From the NCBI GenBank assembly GCA_014058105.1, contig JACGCM010000012.1, positions 1,116,001-1,180,000 on the forward strand: DNA of 64,000 bases, in the 5' to 3' direction. The translations under genes and the position numbers were made by a program. The notes beneath the pieces are model-generated. The model was not told where the DNA came from, did not search any database, and saw only the letters and a program-made list of their open reading frames with translations. Below, piece after piece: positions 1 through 10,772 of this stretch. The DNA is from Kingdonia uniflora. Its lineage: Eukaryota; Streptophyta; Magnoliopsida; Ranunculales; Circaeasteraceae. Numbering within the stretch: the first letter of the stretch is position 1; every line of letters starts with the position of its first letter.

Positions 1-1291
1 CATTTTCTTTCTGGCAGGTTAATTGGACAATGGATATTTGGTTGTTTCATTGAAGGACTATCTCAGATCTGACTCCAGTCCCCTTGCTCTCCAGTGTAAT
101 GTAAATATAGACCCGTTATCTTCTCTTTATGAAGTAAAACCCATTTTGATTGTAATTTCTTATAGTGGAAGTAAAATGATAATATCGATGTTCGAAGAGA
201 AATATTAGGATCTGTGATAGGCTTTATAGTTAAATACTCTACACATTGTTAACTTATTGAATTTAAATCCGATTGCAGGTGTGGTGTTCCCTCAGTAAAG
301 AAGATTGTACCAAGTGGCTGCCTATTGGTGGGAAAATAAGTCTTTATATAAAGCAGATAGCGTTTATTGCTACAAGTGCAGTTTCATGAGCTGCTGGCAT
401 AAGGTTCTTGGCGGGGCTTTGAGTAAAGTGGCAGTCAACTAGAGACGAGGGTTTTATCACTGCAATAGCTGTTGCAGATTATAAAAGAGTTGCAAAGGAC
501 CAAGGTCTAGGAGCTTCCAATGCCATTGCAGATAGAGTCGGCGGTACGCAGTGAAGGTTATACAATATAGATAGTATGCCAGTGCTACTGCAGAACTTTT
601 AATGTGAGTGGTCCAATATCTGATAGATTCGATCTACAATGAAGGTTATACATTATAGCCAGTATCATATGTTCGGTACCACTATAGAATTTCCCAAGTC
701 AGTTCAAGAGAACAGGCTCAATTTTGTGAGTTTGGGGTTGTTGTGAATGATGGATTTGTTGAGGTAAATATAGTGGTGAAAGTATGACGATTTCGACATT
801 TCCAAGGTGGAATTTTAGGAGTGATTATTAGAATGAGAAAGGGGGATTATTAATCATTTAATTAGATTTATATGCTGTTTAGATGATGATTTGAGCCATG
901 TTCCTGATTAGTTTAGTTGCTAAGTTGAGTTTAAGTAAAAAATTTGTCATATGATCTCTTTCGCATTAGACGCACAGACTACGAATAATCTAACACGAGC
1001 TTAATTGGTAACGATATTTGATTTGAAAAGAGTGCAAATGTTTGGGTCATTTAGGTCTGATTTACTTAGTATTTCTCTCTATTTCTAATCTAGGATAGTG
1101 TGAATAGTTAACTGTTGATCTTAGTCATTGGGGATTGAACCATGGCAAGATATCAGTTATCATAGTTGAGAAAATTGCCAAATAGATTGGGACACAAAAT
1201 TTGCTAACATGGCTGTGCCTTGCTAGGTGGATATACAGCTCAATTACCTTTGTACTATAAGTTACATATTATATCATAGTGTATAAAGTAA
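1..1291. other. Intergenic or unrecognised sequence
   Basis: No supported gene. Short open frames occur but are AT-rich and unlike any family I recognise. Around 280-820 there is a somewhat less AT-rich stretch preceded by a possible intron end (ttgcag at about 274-279). It could be remnant exon sequence, but every frame is interrupted and I could not identify it. Confidence 0.4.
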
Positions 1292-1299
1292 GTTTAGAG

Positions 1300-1461
1300 C
1301 CAGGTAACAATGACATTTCACTTTAAAAATATAAAACGTGTCCGACACTCGGACACGCGTGTCCAACACTATCTACAAGATACTTAACAATTTTCTGCCG
1401 TTTCCAACACCCCGTACACGTGTCAAACACCGACACCCGTATCCGTGTCGTTGTTACCTAG
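1300..1461. mobile_element. hAT-like MITE with 8-bp target duplication
   Basis: A 162-bp element with imperfect terminal inverted repeats: the left end reads ccaggtaacaatgaca and the right end, in reverse complement, ctaggtaacaacgaca. The 8-bp sequence gtttagag flanks both sides (1292-1299 and 1462-1469). An 8-bp duplication and a YAGG-type terminus fit the hAT superfamily. The interior is made of short overlapping palindromes on a tgtccgaca / acacgcgtgt theme and has no coding capacity. The assignment to hAT rests only on the duplication length and the ends. Confidence 0.7.
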
Positions 1462-1469
1462 GTTTAGAG

Positions 1470-3284
1470 ATAGTTATAGAAATGTGCATTAATTTTGTAA
1501 TACCTCTCTCGTAAGAAGGCACTTGCCTTTCTGGGTCAAGCTTAGTTTTTACGTTTAACTGTATATCGTGTTATAAGGTATATATTAGCCATAAATCTTA
1601 GAAAATATAAATATTCAATCAAGATGATTTGAAAAGCTAATGGAATAGTTTAACTTCCAGAAGTTAATTTTCTCACATTTTGTTTCATGCAGGTACTGTT
1701 ATTCAGGGTAAGGACAGTCAACTGGAAAGGTTAGTTATAGACTTATAATTCAAAGTTTACGTGAGAAGAAAACTCCATTTCTATAAAATGAATGTGATGC
1801 TATTATAATGCCTAGATGCAGATACAAAGTACAACTCCCCAATTCATAAAACTTAGGACACAGATACAGGTTACGCCTAATCATCTTTTACTTTTAAAAA
1901 TGCAATAGAGCTCTTTAATGCGAAGTTTTGTTTAGTTAGTTTCTTCTTAAGATATAGCAGCATTCAAATTTTGGTACTGTATAATTGTAAAAGTATGCTG
2001 ACCATATTGGTTAATATGGTGCCAAATTTCTATAATGGTTTTCATTGATTGACTTATAACGAGGATTATACCCCTTTTTGTTGATTGTAAAGACACTCTA
2101 ATTCTAGCACGAGTCTTAATTCTTAATTAAAATTACTGTATGTTGATTATTATAGTACTCTAGATATATGGGTCACCCATTCTCTATCTTTTTTCATGAA
2201 AAATAATCGCATTGACCGGACAAACACATGTTTTGTGTTTATGACCACTAAAATCACCTCAAATATGTAAAACTGTCAAAAAAGTTATGCTCTTCCGAAC
2301 AAGTATAAACTAATAAATTGCTAATTTGGAGATTTTCTGTCAGAAACTCACAACAGTAAAAGGTTTGCTCAACGTGTGAGATTTATATAGTGTCGAAATT
2401 AGTTGACTTAAGATATCCTTAACAACAAAATATATTACTTGTTATACATATTAACCTATGACCTGTACGAGCGCTTGTCAAAATTGATTCACTCATCTTG
2501 AGCATCTCCATATTCAGATTGATATATGCACCCACCTGTTCATCTTTATTTCAAACTTTTTTTGCCAAGGAATATAAGAAAGAAGGTGATATGACTACAT
2601 TAAGTATAGTCCGCTACTTGGTTTCATAACGTTACAAATTTACGAGCGTCTTTGTGAAATTTTATAAATATTTCAAGGGGTCATGTAAAATATGTAACTG
2701 ATCAGATGGAGTTTCTCCACGACTCTTTAAATTATGAATTGAATTCATAAAGTTGCCTGTAAATTTGTAATGTTGTGCAATCCAGTAGCTACCTGATATT
2801 TATTTCGTCATAACCTTCCTTTTTGTATTATCTAACAAATTATTTTACAATAAAATTGTACATATGTTGCGTATAGCTGTTTGGAGATTGAGATGCTCGG
2901 AATGTTGGGATTAATTGATTTTTTTTGTAAGAACCGCTCCCTCCCACGTGATCTTAAATTAATAGGCATTGTTAATGATATCTCAAGACAAGTGATCCCC
3001 AAACTCAAAACATGATTATATGATATATCCCACAAGTTTTACCCGTTCTTATAATCATGTGAGTGTTTTATTGATGCATTCTGACAAGAGCTAACTCTAG
3101 TTGACCCAAGTTAACTTTTGATTCTTGTATACTTATTTTAAACAAAAACACAAATATTTTTATACCCTTTTACACATTGAAGAAATTTGATTGGATTTTC
3201 CCAATTTTTCTTTCTTCGAGAAACCTACCACCTCTATGTGTTCCTCTGGTTACTCTGATTGGTCATCATATAAAAGAAGAGAAA
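1470..3284. other. Intergenic, no supported gene
   Basis: AT-rich sequence with no open frame that resembles a known protein and no RNA gene that I can recognise. Confidence 0.5.
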
Positions 3285-3289
3285 GCGTG

Positions 3290-3612
3290 TGTTATGATCA
3301 TGATAGTCTACCTGAAATGTACAATAATAAATTAGTTGTTGTAGTGAGTCTTCCTTTTTAATAGGTCTTGTGGTAGTTTTCTTTACGTGGGTTGTTTTGC
3401 TATTTTATAGGGAAGTGGGTGAAAGTGGGAAAGTCCTTTGTAGTGACTATTTAATTAGTTTGAAGAGGTGGAATAAAATGATATATTGAAGAATTATTAA
3501 AAGCTCACCATTGTTGTGTTGTTAAGGCATTGGTTTCCTCTATAGAACCAATTATCCATTTTTTCTTGTTTTACTTATCCATCTAAACTCAAGATACAGC
3601 CTAGTTGTATCA
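3290..3612 (+). repeat. 5' LTR of the gag-only element
   Basis: Direct repeat of the sequence at 4696-5020, TG at the start and CA at the end. The two copies differ by scattered substitutions and short indels in T-runs, so the insertion is not very recent. Confidence 0.9.
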
Positions 3613-3759
3613 AGTGATATCCAGAGCCTGGTCAATTCTAATTGTGTTACAATCTCTTCCCAATTTCGGTTCTAACCATTTTTTTTTATCATTTCTCAAA
3701 CTCCAAAAATTGGAAAACAAAAATTTCAGTACTTACCACAGTGGTACCTTAGCACCGGC

Positions 3760-4605
3760 ATGGAGCAACGAGTGGAGCAACTTGAGAAGTCCATGGAATC
3801 TCGTAACAAGTAATCGTGAAAAAGATGGCTGAATTATTTAAAAAATTCAGTACCCGATTGGATCAAATGAGTACCCAGCCAAATAAGGAGGTCGGCGAAA
3901 CTTCGCAAGCTATTTCTCGAAGTAATGGAGGGTGACCGAATGCCAGCGGGTCTCAAAAAGTGGGGTCATATGCACCTAAACTGGTAAAGCTAGATTTTTC
4001 GCGCTTTAATGGCGAAGAAGACCCGACTAGTTGGTTATGTCGAGTTGTCCAGTTCTTGGAGTTCCAAAACATCCCGGAATCTGAACATGTCACACTCGCC
4101 TCTTTCCATCTAGAAGGTGATGCTCAGTTATGGTTTCAACTCTTGAAAAAAGATAATGATGTCATTACTTGGGAAGTTTTCAAAGGTAATCTTTTTTCGC
4201 GATTCAGAGCTAATGAGTTCTATGATTTCTTTGGCGAACTCACAAAACTAAAAAAAAATGGGTCAGTCAAGGAGTACCAAAATGAATTTGAGAAGCTTCT
4301 TGCTAAAGCTGGTTATCTTTCCACAAAACAAGCAAGTAAGTTGTTTTGTAAGTGGTTTAAGAGATTCCATCCGAACGGATGTTCAAGCTGCAAAACCCAA
4401 TTCCTTATCGGCTGCAATTGGTTTATCCCGTTTGTTTGAAGCGCGTGATCAAAGAAAAGAAAGTGAACCAGCTGCAACTCAAGGTAAAATGGTTTTAAAA
4501 CATCTTGCAACATCTGAAATGCAGGGAAGGAAGTGTCAAGGTCTGTGTTTCAATTGCGATGAACCATATAGGCGGGGTCATTAGTGCAAAAAAAAATTTC
4601 ATGAT
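3760..4605 (+). pseudogene. Retrotransposon gag with CCHC zinc knuckle, frameshifted
   Basis: Gag-like capsid protein of a Ty3/gypsy-type element. An ATG at 3760 opens a frame beginning MEQRVEQLEKSME, typical of the N-terminal coiled start of plant gag. The reading then shifts, and the longest piece (3960-4439) shows the Retrotrans_gag signature (FNGEEDP, SWL, FHLEGDAQLWF, VKEYQNEFEKL). A second shift near 4340 moves the frame to one ending in a CX2CX4H knuckle (CFNCDEPYRRGH). There an in-frame TAG sits just before the last cysteine codon. These breaks make it a pseudogene. No downstream pol domain follows: the purine tract and LTR begin about 90 bp later, so gag is the only gene of the element. 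Confidence 0.85.
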
Positions 4606-4695
4606 TACAACCTGCACGAAAGAACAAGACGGCGACGTGCACATGGAAGCAGAACATGACACTTGAGGACAAGTGTCTTTTTAAGGGGAAAAGAA

Positions 4696-5020
4696 TGTTA
4701 TGATCATGATAGTCTACCTTAAATGTAGAAGAATAAATTAGTTGTTGTAGTAAGTCTTCTTTTTTATTAGGTCTTGTGGTAGTTCTCTTTACGTGGGCTG
4801 TTTTGCTATTTTATAGGGAAGTGGGTGAAAGTGGGAAAGTCCTTTGTAGTGACTATTTAATTAGTTTGAAGAGGTGAAATAAAAGGATATATTGAAGAAT
4901 TATTAAAAACTCACCATTGTTGTGTTGCTGAGGCATTAATTTCCTCTATAGAACCAATTATCCATTTTTTTTCTTGTTTTACTTATCCATCTAAACTCAA
5001 GATACAACCTAGTTGTATCA
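4696..5020 (+). repeat. 3' LTR of the gag-only element
   Basis: Second copy of the LTR, preceded directly by the polypurine tract at about 4683-4695 and followed by the target duplication gtgtg. Confidence 0.9.
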
Positions 5021-5685
5021 GTGTGTTTACCATCTAGTTAGTAATTTTAATAAGTTCCTGTTGTAATAAAAGGTCATTAGGGTTGTTTTGATTATTTTTA
5101 ATATATTTGTAATGTTGTATTTATCTTTATTAAACAATTACTGGGTATCAATTTACAATAGTTTAACTTGGAGGAGTTTTCGGTTGAATCGATCAGAACG
5201 TGGTTTGATCCTAATCTCTATAAAACTGTGACTAACTTGAAAAAGTAAGAAAGAGCTATCTAAGCTCTAACTAATAAGCAAGTTTTATAGGTGCCACATT
5301 ATGTTTTAGCTTTTTTTTTCCCGATAAAGACTAGCAGAAGAGGTAATCCTAACTTTTTGTATCAAGGATAACACTTAAGTCCACTTTTAAAATTGATTTT
5401 ATGGAAAATTATAAAATTTATAGGTGATACCGGCACGTGCTGAGTTCGGAAGTGTTTTTCTTCTTTTTTGCTTAAGGTAAGCTTCAATCCGTTTCGCTCA
5501 AAATCTCTAACCTGTTACTGATTTTGGAAGAATTATTGCATAAAATCTATAAACTAAAACAACTTTTAAAGAGAAAGCTCCATCAAAAATGCCAATTTGA
5601 GTAAACATTGTCACAGTTATATCACTGTATATGATGCAAATATTGTTTCTATACTGACTTTGTTAGTGTTGCAGACATGTAGTAT
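5021..5685. other. Intergenic, no supported gene
   Basis: About 660 bp of AT-rich sequence between two LTR elements. No open frame of note and no repeat pair found. Confidence 0.5.
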
Positions 5686-5690
5686 ATATA

Positions 5691-6070
5691 ACGTAAATCT
5701 GAGTCGCGGAAGCAAAAACTCAGATTGATAAATGTTAACCTAATAAAACTTAAGATTTTTATCAACACTAAAACACAAAACTAAACTTTAAATTGAAACT
5801 AAACAAAAACTTAAACTAAATTATCTTCAAATCATTAACTTACTAAAATAGAGAACCTACTCTCCCTTTTATAGAACACAAAGGGGGTGAAAACCCTAAT
5901 TAGGAATATTCTATAAACTGGGAAAACTACCATTTTAACCTTGTGTTGGTTAATTAGGAACTCCCCAAAACCTATTAAGCATCTCTAGTAGAGAGGCACG
6001 AATCAAAATATCATTAATGTAAATAAAGCATAAACTGTGAGAAATGACCATACGAGGACGATTCACATCA
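5691..6070 (-). repeat. 3' LTR (minus strand) of the non-autonomous element
   Basis: Direct repeat of 7572-7943. The shared sequence runs from acgtaaatctgagtcgc to gattcacatca on the plus strand. Confidence 0.85.
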
Positions 6071-6911
6071 AATCACTCCATCTGCGGAAGATTTCAACCA
6101 CAAAATCGACAAGTTTTTGAAATATTATGGAACACAAAGCTTTCTGATATGGCATACCCGTCTTCGAACTCTACCACAAAATTTACCGTAAACCAAAGTC
6201 GTACCCAAGTGTTGCGGTGCGATGTTGTCACCAACATCCCTACGTTGATCGACGCCCAAAACTGAAGAAAAACATTGTGATTCGCTTCTCGAAACTTGCG
6301 AGAAAACCCTCCCAAAATGGGTCAACGATTTTTTTTTGAATAACATCATCTGAATATTTGTCAAATATTGAGGGTACCCACTACTCGTTGTCGAGATGGC
6401 CAAACTCGATGTCGATTAGTTGTGGGTTTGAAAATACATGCGGTTTTGGGTTGGTTGGATCACGGGTTGCGGGCTGCACCACGGGCTGGGATTTGCCCAA
6501 CGCGTGTCACCTATTTGAGTTCAAAACTGGGTTGGGCGGGAGATGGGTTTTGGTGACCATGTGCATCTTTAACATTTTGTTGTCCCGCCCAAATTTAAGG
6601 GTAATGGTTGGTTAGCCGGTGGGTATGCATGAGATGGGTCGGTGGACCACATGTATTTAAATTTGAATTAGTGAGTTGGTTAAGCACGTGGGTTGGCGGG
6701 TTATCGTGAGGAGAAGAAAGGGGTATAGGTCCTGGACCAGGCTTGGGTCTGCAGCTTGACTTTGGGTGGGTTGGGCCTGGGTTACTTTTAAAAAAAGCAT
6801 GTGCTGCTCACGTACTGGGATTTCATCTCCTCTTCCAATCGCAAATTTGTTGCTTCATCGGATGGGTTGTTCGTACTGGTTATAACTCCGACCTTGACCT
6901 CCGGTCTCTTT

Positions 6912-7466
6912 TTACTTGTTCTCTCGGCCAATCAGGACCACAAACCTCCAATTTCGATGACGAAGCCTTTTGGATTGTTGGCTGGGGCGTTGGTTGGAGC
7001 GCCTAATCGGGTGGGTTTGGCCTGGGCTTGGGTCTGGGCTAACTAGGATTTGGACTTGTTTTCTTCCCACATGCCACCCACGTTTGGCTTCTTCTTTCTC
7101 ACGACTGTAAACTGCTGGCAGCTGTGCTGATCGTTGCTGCTGATTTGGCCGTCGTTTCACTCCCAAAACCCGTTTGACTCCCGTGGCTCCGGCAAGCACT
7201 CTGTTTGCAGGGTTTTGAGAACTTTCAATCGGGAACGGAAAAATTTGGTTGCAATCTCTGAAGCTTTTCTCGGCTTGGACAATTATCGGCGATAAGTTCA
7301 GATCTCTTGCATCTTCTTCACTCGCGAACTCCTCTTGCTCTTTCGAACCTACGATCAACCCCGACCCGTTATCGGGGCTTTGCGTTGTTTCAACCTGTGA
7401 CGGCGAAACTGTCATTGGCCCAAATTGGTCCTTACCGTGAGGAGGTAAAAATCTTATCGAAATCAA
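6912..7466 (-). CDS. Uncharacterised 184-codon ORF inside the non-autonomous element
   Basis: This open frame begins about 90 bp downstream of the primer-binding site on the element's own strand, where gag normally starts. It begins MISIRFLPPHGKDQFG and is rich in Gln, Arg and Pro, with basic clusters such as KRVLGVKRRPNQQQR. I recognise no capsid motif, zinc knuckle or catalytic residues. The region is locally GC-richer than its neighbours, so a chance open frame is quite possible. It could be a divergent structural protein, a captured host fragment or nothing. I assign no function. Confidence 0.3.
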   Translation of the reverse strand: MISIRFLPPHGKDQFGPMTVSPSQVETTQSPDNGSGLIVGSKEQEEFASEEDARDLNLSPIIVQAEKSFRDCNQIFPFPIESSQNPANRVLAGATGVKRVLGVKRRPNQQQRSAQLPAVYSREKEEAKRGWHVGRKQVQILVSPDPSPGQTHPIRRSNQRPSQQSKRLRHRNWRFVVLIGRENK

Positions 7467-7553
7467 AGCTTCAACTAGCTTATCAAACTTGGCATTTAAC
7501 TCTTTGATTGACGTAAATCTGAAAATCTAAACTCCTCCAAAAAAAATTTAACC

Positions 7554-7567
7554 GGCTCTGATGCCAA
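7554..7567 (-). other. Primer-binding site
   Basis: On the minus strand this reads TTGGCATCAGAGCC, three bases inside the 5' LTR. It resembles the plant initiator-methionine tRNA primer site TGGTATCAGAGC. Confidence 0.75.
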
Positions 7568-7571
7568 TTTA

Positions 7572-7943
7572 ACGTAAATCTGAGTCGCAGAAGCAGGAAC
7601 TCGGATTGATAAGTGTTAACCTAATTAAAATTAGGGTTTTCACTAACACTAAAACACAAAACTAAACTTCAAATTGAAACTAAACAAAAGCTTAAACTGA
7701 ATTCTCAATTATTAACTCACTAAAATAGAGAACCTTTCTTCCTTTTTATAGAACACAAAGGGTTGTAAACCTTAATAAGGAATATTCTAGAAACTAGGAA
7801 AAAAATACAATTTTAACCTTGGTTAATTAGGAACTCCTTATAACCTACTAAGCATCTCTAGCAGAGAGGGATAAATCAAAATAACATTAATGTAAATAAA
7901 CCATAGAAGGTGAGAAACGACCATGCGAGGACGATTCACATCA
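7572..7943 (-). repeat. 5' LTR (minus strand) of the non-autonomous element
   Basis: Direct repeat of 5691-6070, followed on its outer side by the target duplication atata. A short partial copy of the LTR end (acgtaaatctga at about 7511-7522) also lies just inside the element, on the internal side of the primer-binding site. Confidence 0.85.
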
Positions 7944-8348
7944 ATATAACTTAAAAATTATGTTTCTATATATAAAACCAACTTAATGTGTATATTGGCT
8001 ATATTTTCTATTGTTGCATTTTTCTGAACTAAATAAATAAGTCTGATATTCCTATATTATTCGCTGACCGATAAATCACAAAATCCAACTTCTTCTTCTT
8101 CTTCTTAGGAATCCGATTTCTTGTTTCATGCAACATACTAATCTATACAATTGCCTTGCAATAAAATGCAAGAATTTGTGAAAATGAACAATGTACTATG
8201 AAACTCATAATCAAAAGTATCGATATCTGTATCCTATCTTCTGAACAGTGGTGCACCATGCATGCCAAAGTAGTTGGCTATTATTAAATGAAAATATTGA
8301 CATTATTAGAATGTTTTCGGTTGATTTTACATACTTTCTGTTTTACAA

Positions 8349-8842
8349 CCGAGTGAGCAAAACATTTATACAGATATTGAAGCTGCTTATAAATGTCTTA
8401 GAGATTCCTGTCATCCTTTACGGACAATCTGTGAGACGTGGTCCTACTCTGGGTTTAGCTGCATGATTACTTTTGTTAAGAGCAGTCGTTCTACATCCTC
8501 CTATACTTTCAGGATTAAGAGTCACGTATCCCGTGAAGCGCACATACTGGTTTGACAGCTACAAGGTTACATTCTTTTCCAGTTTATTATCTGACTACTA
8601 ATAATTTTGAATTAATTTGATGAAAAATACTCCTGAATATGCCTAATATCACTATTCTGAATGGAAATTTGAGGTCGTATTTTTGCTAGTGTAAAGAAAG
8701 ATAAGTCTAAGTAATTAACATTAATTTTTTTCTAAGTTACACAAGCTATGTGTATGGTTGTTGTTCAAACTTGTTTTGTGTTGATTGGGTGCAGAACATC
8801 GACAAAATCCTATTGGTCAACTGTCTTGTTCTTATCATTGAT
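8349..8842 (+). pseudogene. ABHD17-like alpha/beta hydrolase pseudogene, central exons
   Basis: Two decayed exons of a plant alpha/beta hydrolase of the ABHD17 type, a family of serine hydrolases related to protein depalmitoylases. Exon A (8349-8565) reads PSEQNIYTDIEAAYKCLRD. After a frameshift it reads VILYGQSVRRGPTLG, which is the GXSXG nucleophile elbow region. Further shifts lead to FRIKSHVSRE/YPVKRTYWFD-like sequence, ending at aag|GT. Exon B (8795-8842), after a gcag acceptor, reads NIDKILLVNCLVLIID and ends at gat|GTGAGT. In exon A the elbow has RR where the family has GS-like residues. Several shifts and the lost upstream exons show it is non-functional. The next exon lies at 17509. 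Confidence 0.85.
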
Positions 8843-9629
8843 GTGAGTGTTTCCATTTTACCTTCTGCTGTTAAGAATTGCACTTATTTGTTACATTGAT
8901 GAAAGCAAATCCTTAAAATTTTGCTTTCAGAAACTGAAGGTGCGAAATCAAATTTATGTGAGCAAAATTTAATTAGTTTATGGAGGTATGGAGAATCAAA
9001 AAAACATATAATTGTTTTTTGTTACATGAGTCTTTAAGGAAATAGATTCAACTAGGTTAAGGTAATGGAGATTTTGCTAGACTATGATGCTGAGTTGCTA
9101 AGCTGTTTAAACATATCAGAGAGTAGACACTAGATTTTGTAATTTAGTTCTCTCTCTTTAGAGAAAGAAGAGATATTTGTTCCAACTTATTTTGGAAATA
9201 AAGTCTAAATGAAGAGTAAAACTGAACTTGGATAGACTAGGTGTGAAGAACCTTTTTGAGGGGGTGGTGAGGTTGTGATAGGAGTCCATTCTTGTATCTC
9301 CAGGGACGGAGGTCTACTTGAGTGTAGAGGCTATGGAAACCATTTGTGAACATTTAGGATCCATTTTAGGAAGGCATGGAGTATAGTGGAACATTTCGGA
9401 TCAAGATGGTGATTCCGTAGTTCATATACCACTTTTCTGAATTACAGATCTATTAATACAAGCTATACTCTAGAACCACTGATTATTCATAGTGGCGAAA
9501 ACGAGTAAGAACTAAAAATAAATAAATGAAGAAAAAATACCTATTATTAATTGTTTTTATTTTTATTGTTGCCAATAATATTTTTTGCCAAACATTTACA
9601 TATGTACTTGTAGAAATAAATAAGAGGAA
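8843..9629 (+). other. Intron sequence of the ABHD17-like pseudogene
   Basis: Non-coding DNA between the exon B donor at 8843 and the MuDR-like transposon. No further exon or repeat recognised. Confidence 0.6.
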
Positions 9630-9722
9630 ACTTTTACATAATACAACCTAAAAATGATCACGAATTGCGCTAACCCCCTATGATTGTCATTTTTAGGTTT
9701 TGGACCCTAAAACACCCCGGAG
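9630..9722 (+). repeat. Left terminal inverted repeat of the MULE
   Basis: Reverse-complement match to 15111-15197. The best-conserved part is about 9655-9715. Confidence 0.85.
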
Positions 9723-9964
9723 CTGTTAGTTTTTTTAAAAATACCAAAATTACCCTTTTTATTATGTTTTAAGTTTTAATTAGAAAATCGACGTGTTAAA
9801 TAATAATCTAGTTGGAATATCCACGTGGACATTTCTTATTGTCCACGTGGATTTGAGTGCCAACTTCATCTTCTCCGAATCTCTGCTATTAAAACTCTGA
9901 AACTAAAGATTCAAACTAAAAAATATATCGAAACAAAACATGAATCAAAAAATTCAAAACTAAA

Positions 9965-10025
9965 TAATTTACATTCAACATTCAACATTCAACATTATCA
10001 TTCATCAACATTCATCATCACAAAA
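9965..10025. repeat. (ACATTCA)n-like microsatellite
   Basis: Imperfect repeats of acattcaac followed by catca-rich sequence, inside the left non-coding part of the MULE. Confidence 0.6.
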
Positions 10026-10224
10026 ACCCCAAAAAAACCCCAAAAAAATGTCTGTTTCCAAGTTCCAACAAAACCCTTTGCTTCGGCTTCTTCCCAAACA
10101 TTTTCCCTTCAAAAAACCCAAACTAAAAAAACCTAAAACCTAATAGAACCTCCTCCTCTTCATCTTCATCTTCATCTTTATCATCCGCATTATCACCATC
10201 ATCAACATCACCACCACCACCCTC

Positions 10225-10365
10225 CTACAACTCCCGGTCTTCCTTGACGTCGAAGTCCTCTTCGGGACATTCGTCCAAGGTATAGTCGTACTCGGTTGGT
10301 TGCTTCCCCTCATCACTATCACTATAGTCAGTTGTTGGGGGAGTTAATGGAAGGAAATCTGACAT
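10225..10365 (-). CDS. Small acidic ORF near the left end of the MULE, doubtful
   Basis: A 46-codon frame from ATG at 10365, beginning MSDFLPLTPPTTDYSDSDEG and rich in Asp, Glu and Pro. Beyond its stop the same strand continues as an acidic microsatellite, (GATGAA)n, that could encode Asp/Glu runs. A matching (GATGAA)n lies at the other end of the element (14880-14911). It may be a fragment of a MULE accessory gene or of a captured host gene. It has no recognisable domain. Confidence 0.25.
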   Translation of the reverse strand: MSDFLPLTPPTTDYSDSDEGKQPTEYDYTLDECPEEDFDVKEDREL

Positions 10366-10772
10366 TGTTGAGACTTGAGAGAGTGAGAGAGAAAAAAAAT
10401 AATGGAGAGGTTGGAGTGTTAAGACTTGGGGTAACAAGTTCTTAAGTTTTCAAACTGACAAACGTCAATTAATGCGTCTCTCCCTCTCTTCCCCAAGTAT
10501 GAAGTAACCACTCTAGACACCTAGCCATAATTACCCTATTTTTTAGATTTTTCTTTTAAACCCTCTGTGTTTGAAGAATGTTAACTTTTAGACTCTGCAC
10601 GTTTCAAGCACGTGATGCACAAGGTATTTTAGGGCACATAAAACACAGCACAACTCGATTGCCAATTAATTGTAATTTATAATTTTGAGATTGTTTGATC
10701 AAGGCAACTAGGAAGGTTATACAAGTATACAAGGTAAGCTAAAATTTAAATTTTCTTATATATCATTTGACC

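Larger units (their letters stand above)
3290..5020 (+). mobile_element. Small LTR retrotransposon carrying only gag (TR-GAG type)
   Basis: Two near-identical direct repeats of about 325 bp start with TGTTATGATC and end with TTGTATCA. They flank about 1.08 kb of internal DNA. A primer-binding site resembling the initiator-methionine type (gatatccagagcctgg) follows the left repeat. A purine tract (aaggggaaaagaa) precedes the right one. Flanking pentamers gcgtg (3285-3289) and gtgtg (5021-5025) are a target duplication differing by one transition. The interior has only a gag-like frame with a zinc knuckle. There is no protease, integrase or reverse transcriptase, so the element must be moved in trans. 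It matches the described class of terminal-repeat retrotransposons with a GAG domain. Confidence 0.9.
5691..7943 (-). mobile_element. Non-autonomous LTR retrotransposon without gag-pol
   Basis: A pair of direct repeats of about 375 bp (5691-6070 and 7572-7943) flanks 1.5 kb. On the minus strand the LTR starts TGATGTGAATCGTCC and ends in GATTTACGT. Three bases further lies TTGGCATCAGAGCC (7554-7567), close to the initiator-tRNA primer site, which fixes the orientation as minus. The pentamer atata occurs on both sides (5686-5690 and 7944-7948). I see no gag, protease, integrase or reverse transcriptase inside. It is best called a small LARD or large TRIM. The 3' LTR border is non-canonical (GT rather than CA) and could shift by two or three bases. 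Confidence 0.85.

Noticed and set aside
6044..6615. Several overlapping open frames on both strands inside the non-autonomous LTR element
   Set aside because: No shared motif, mutually overlapping and in GC-richer DNA where open frames arise by chance.
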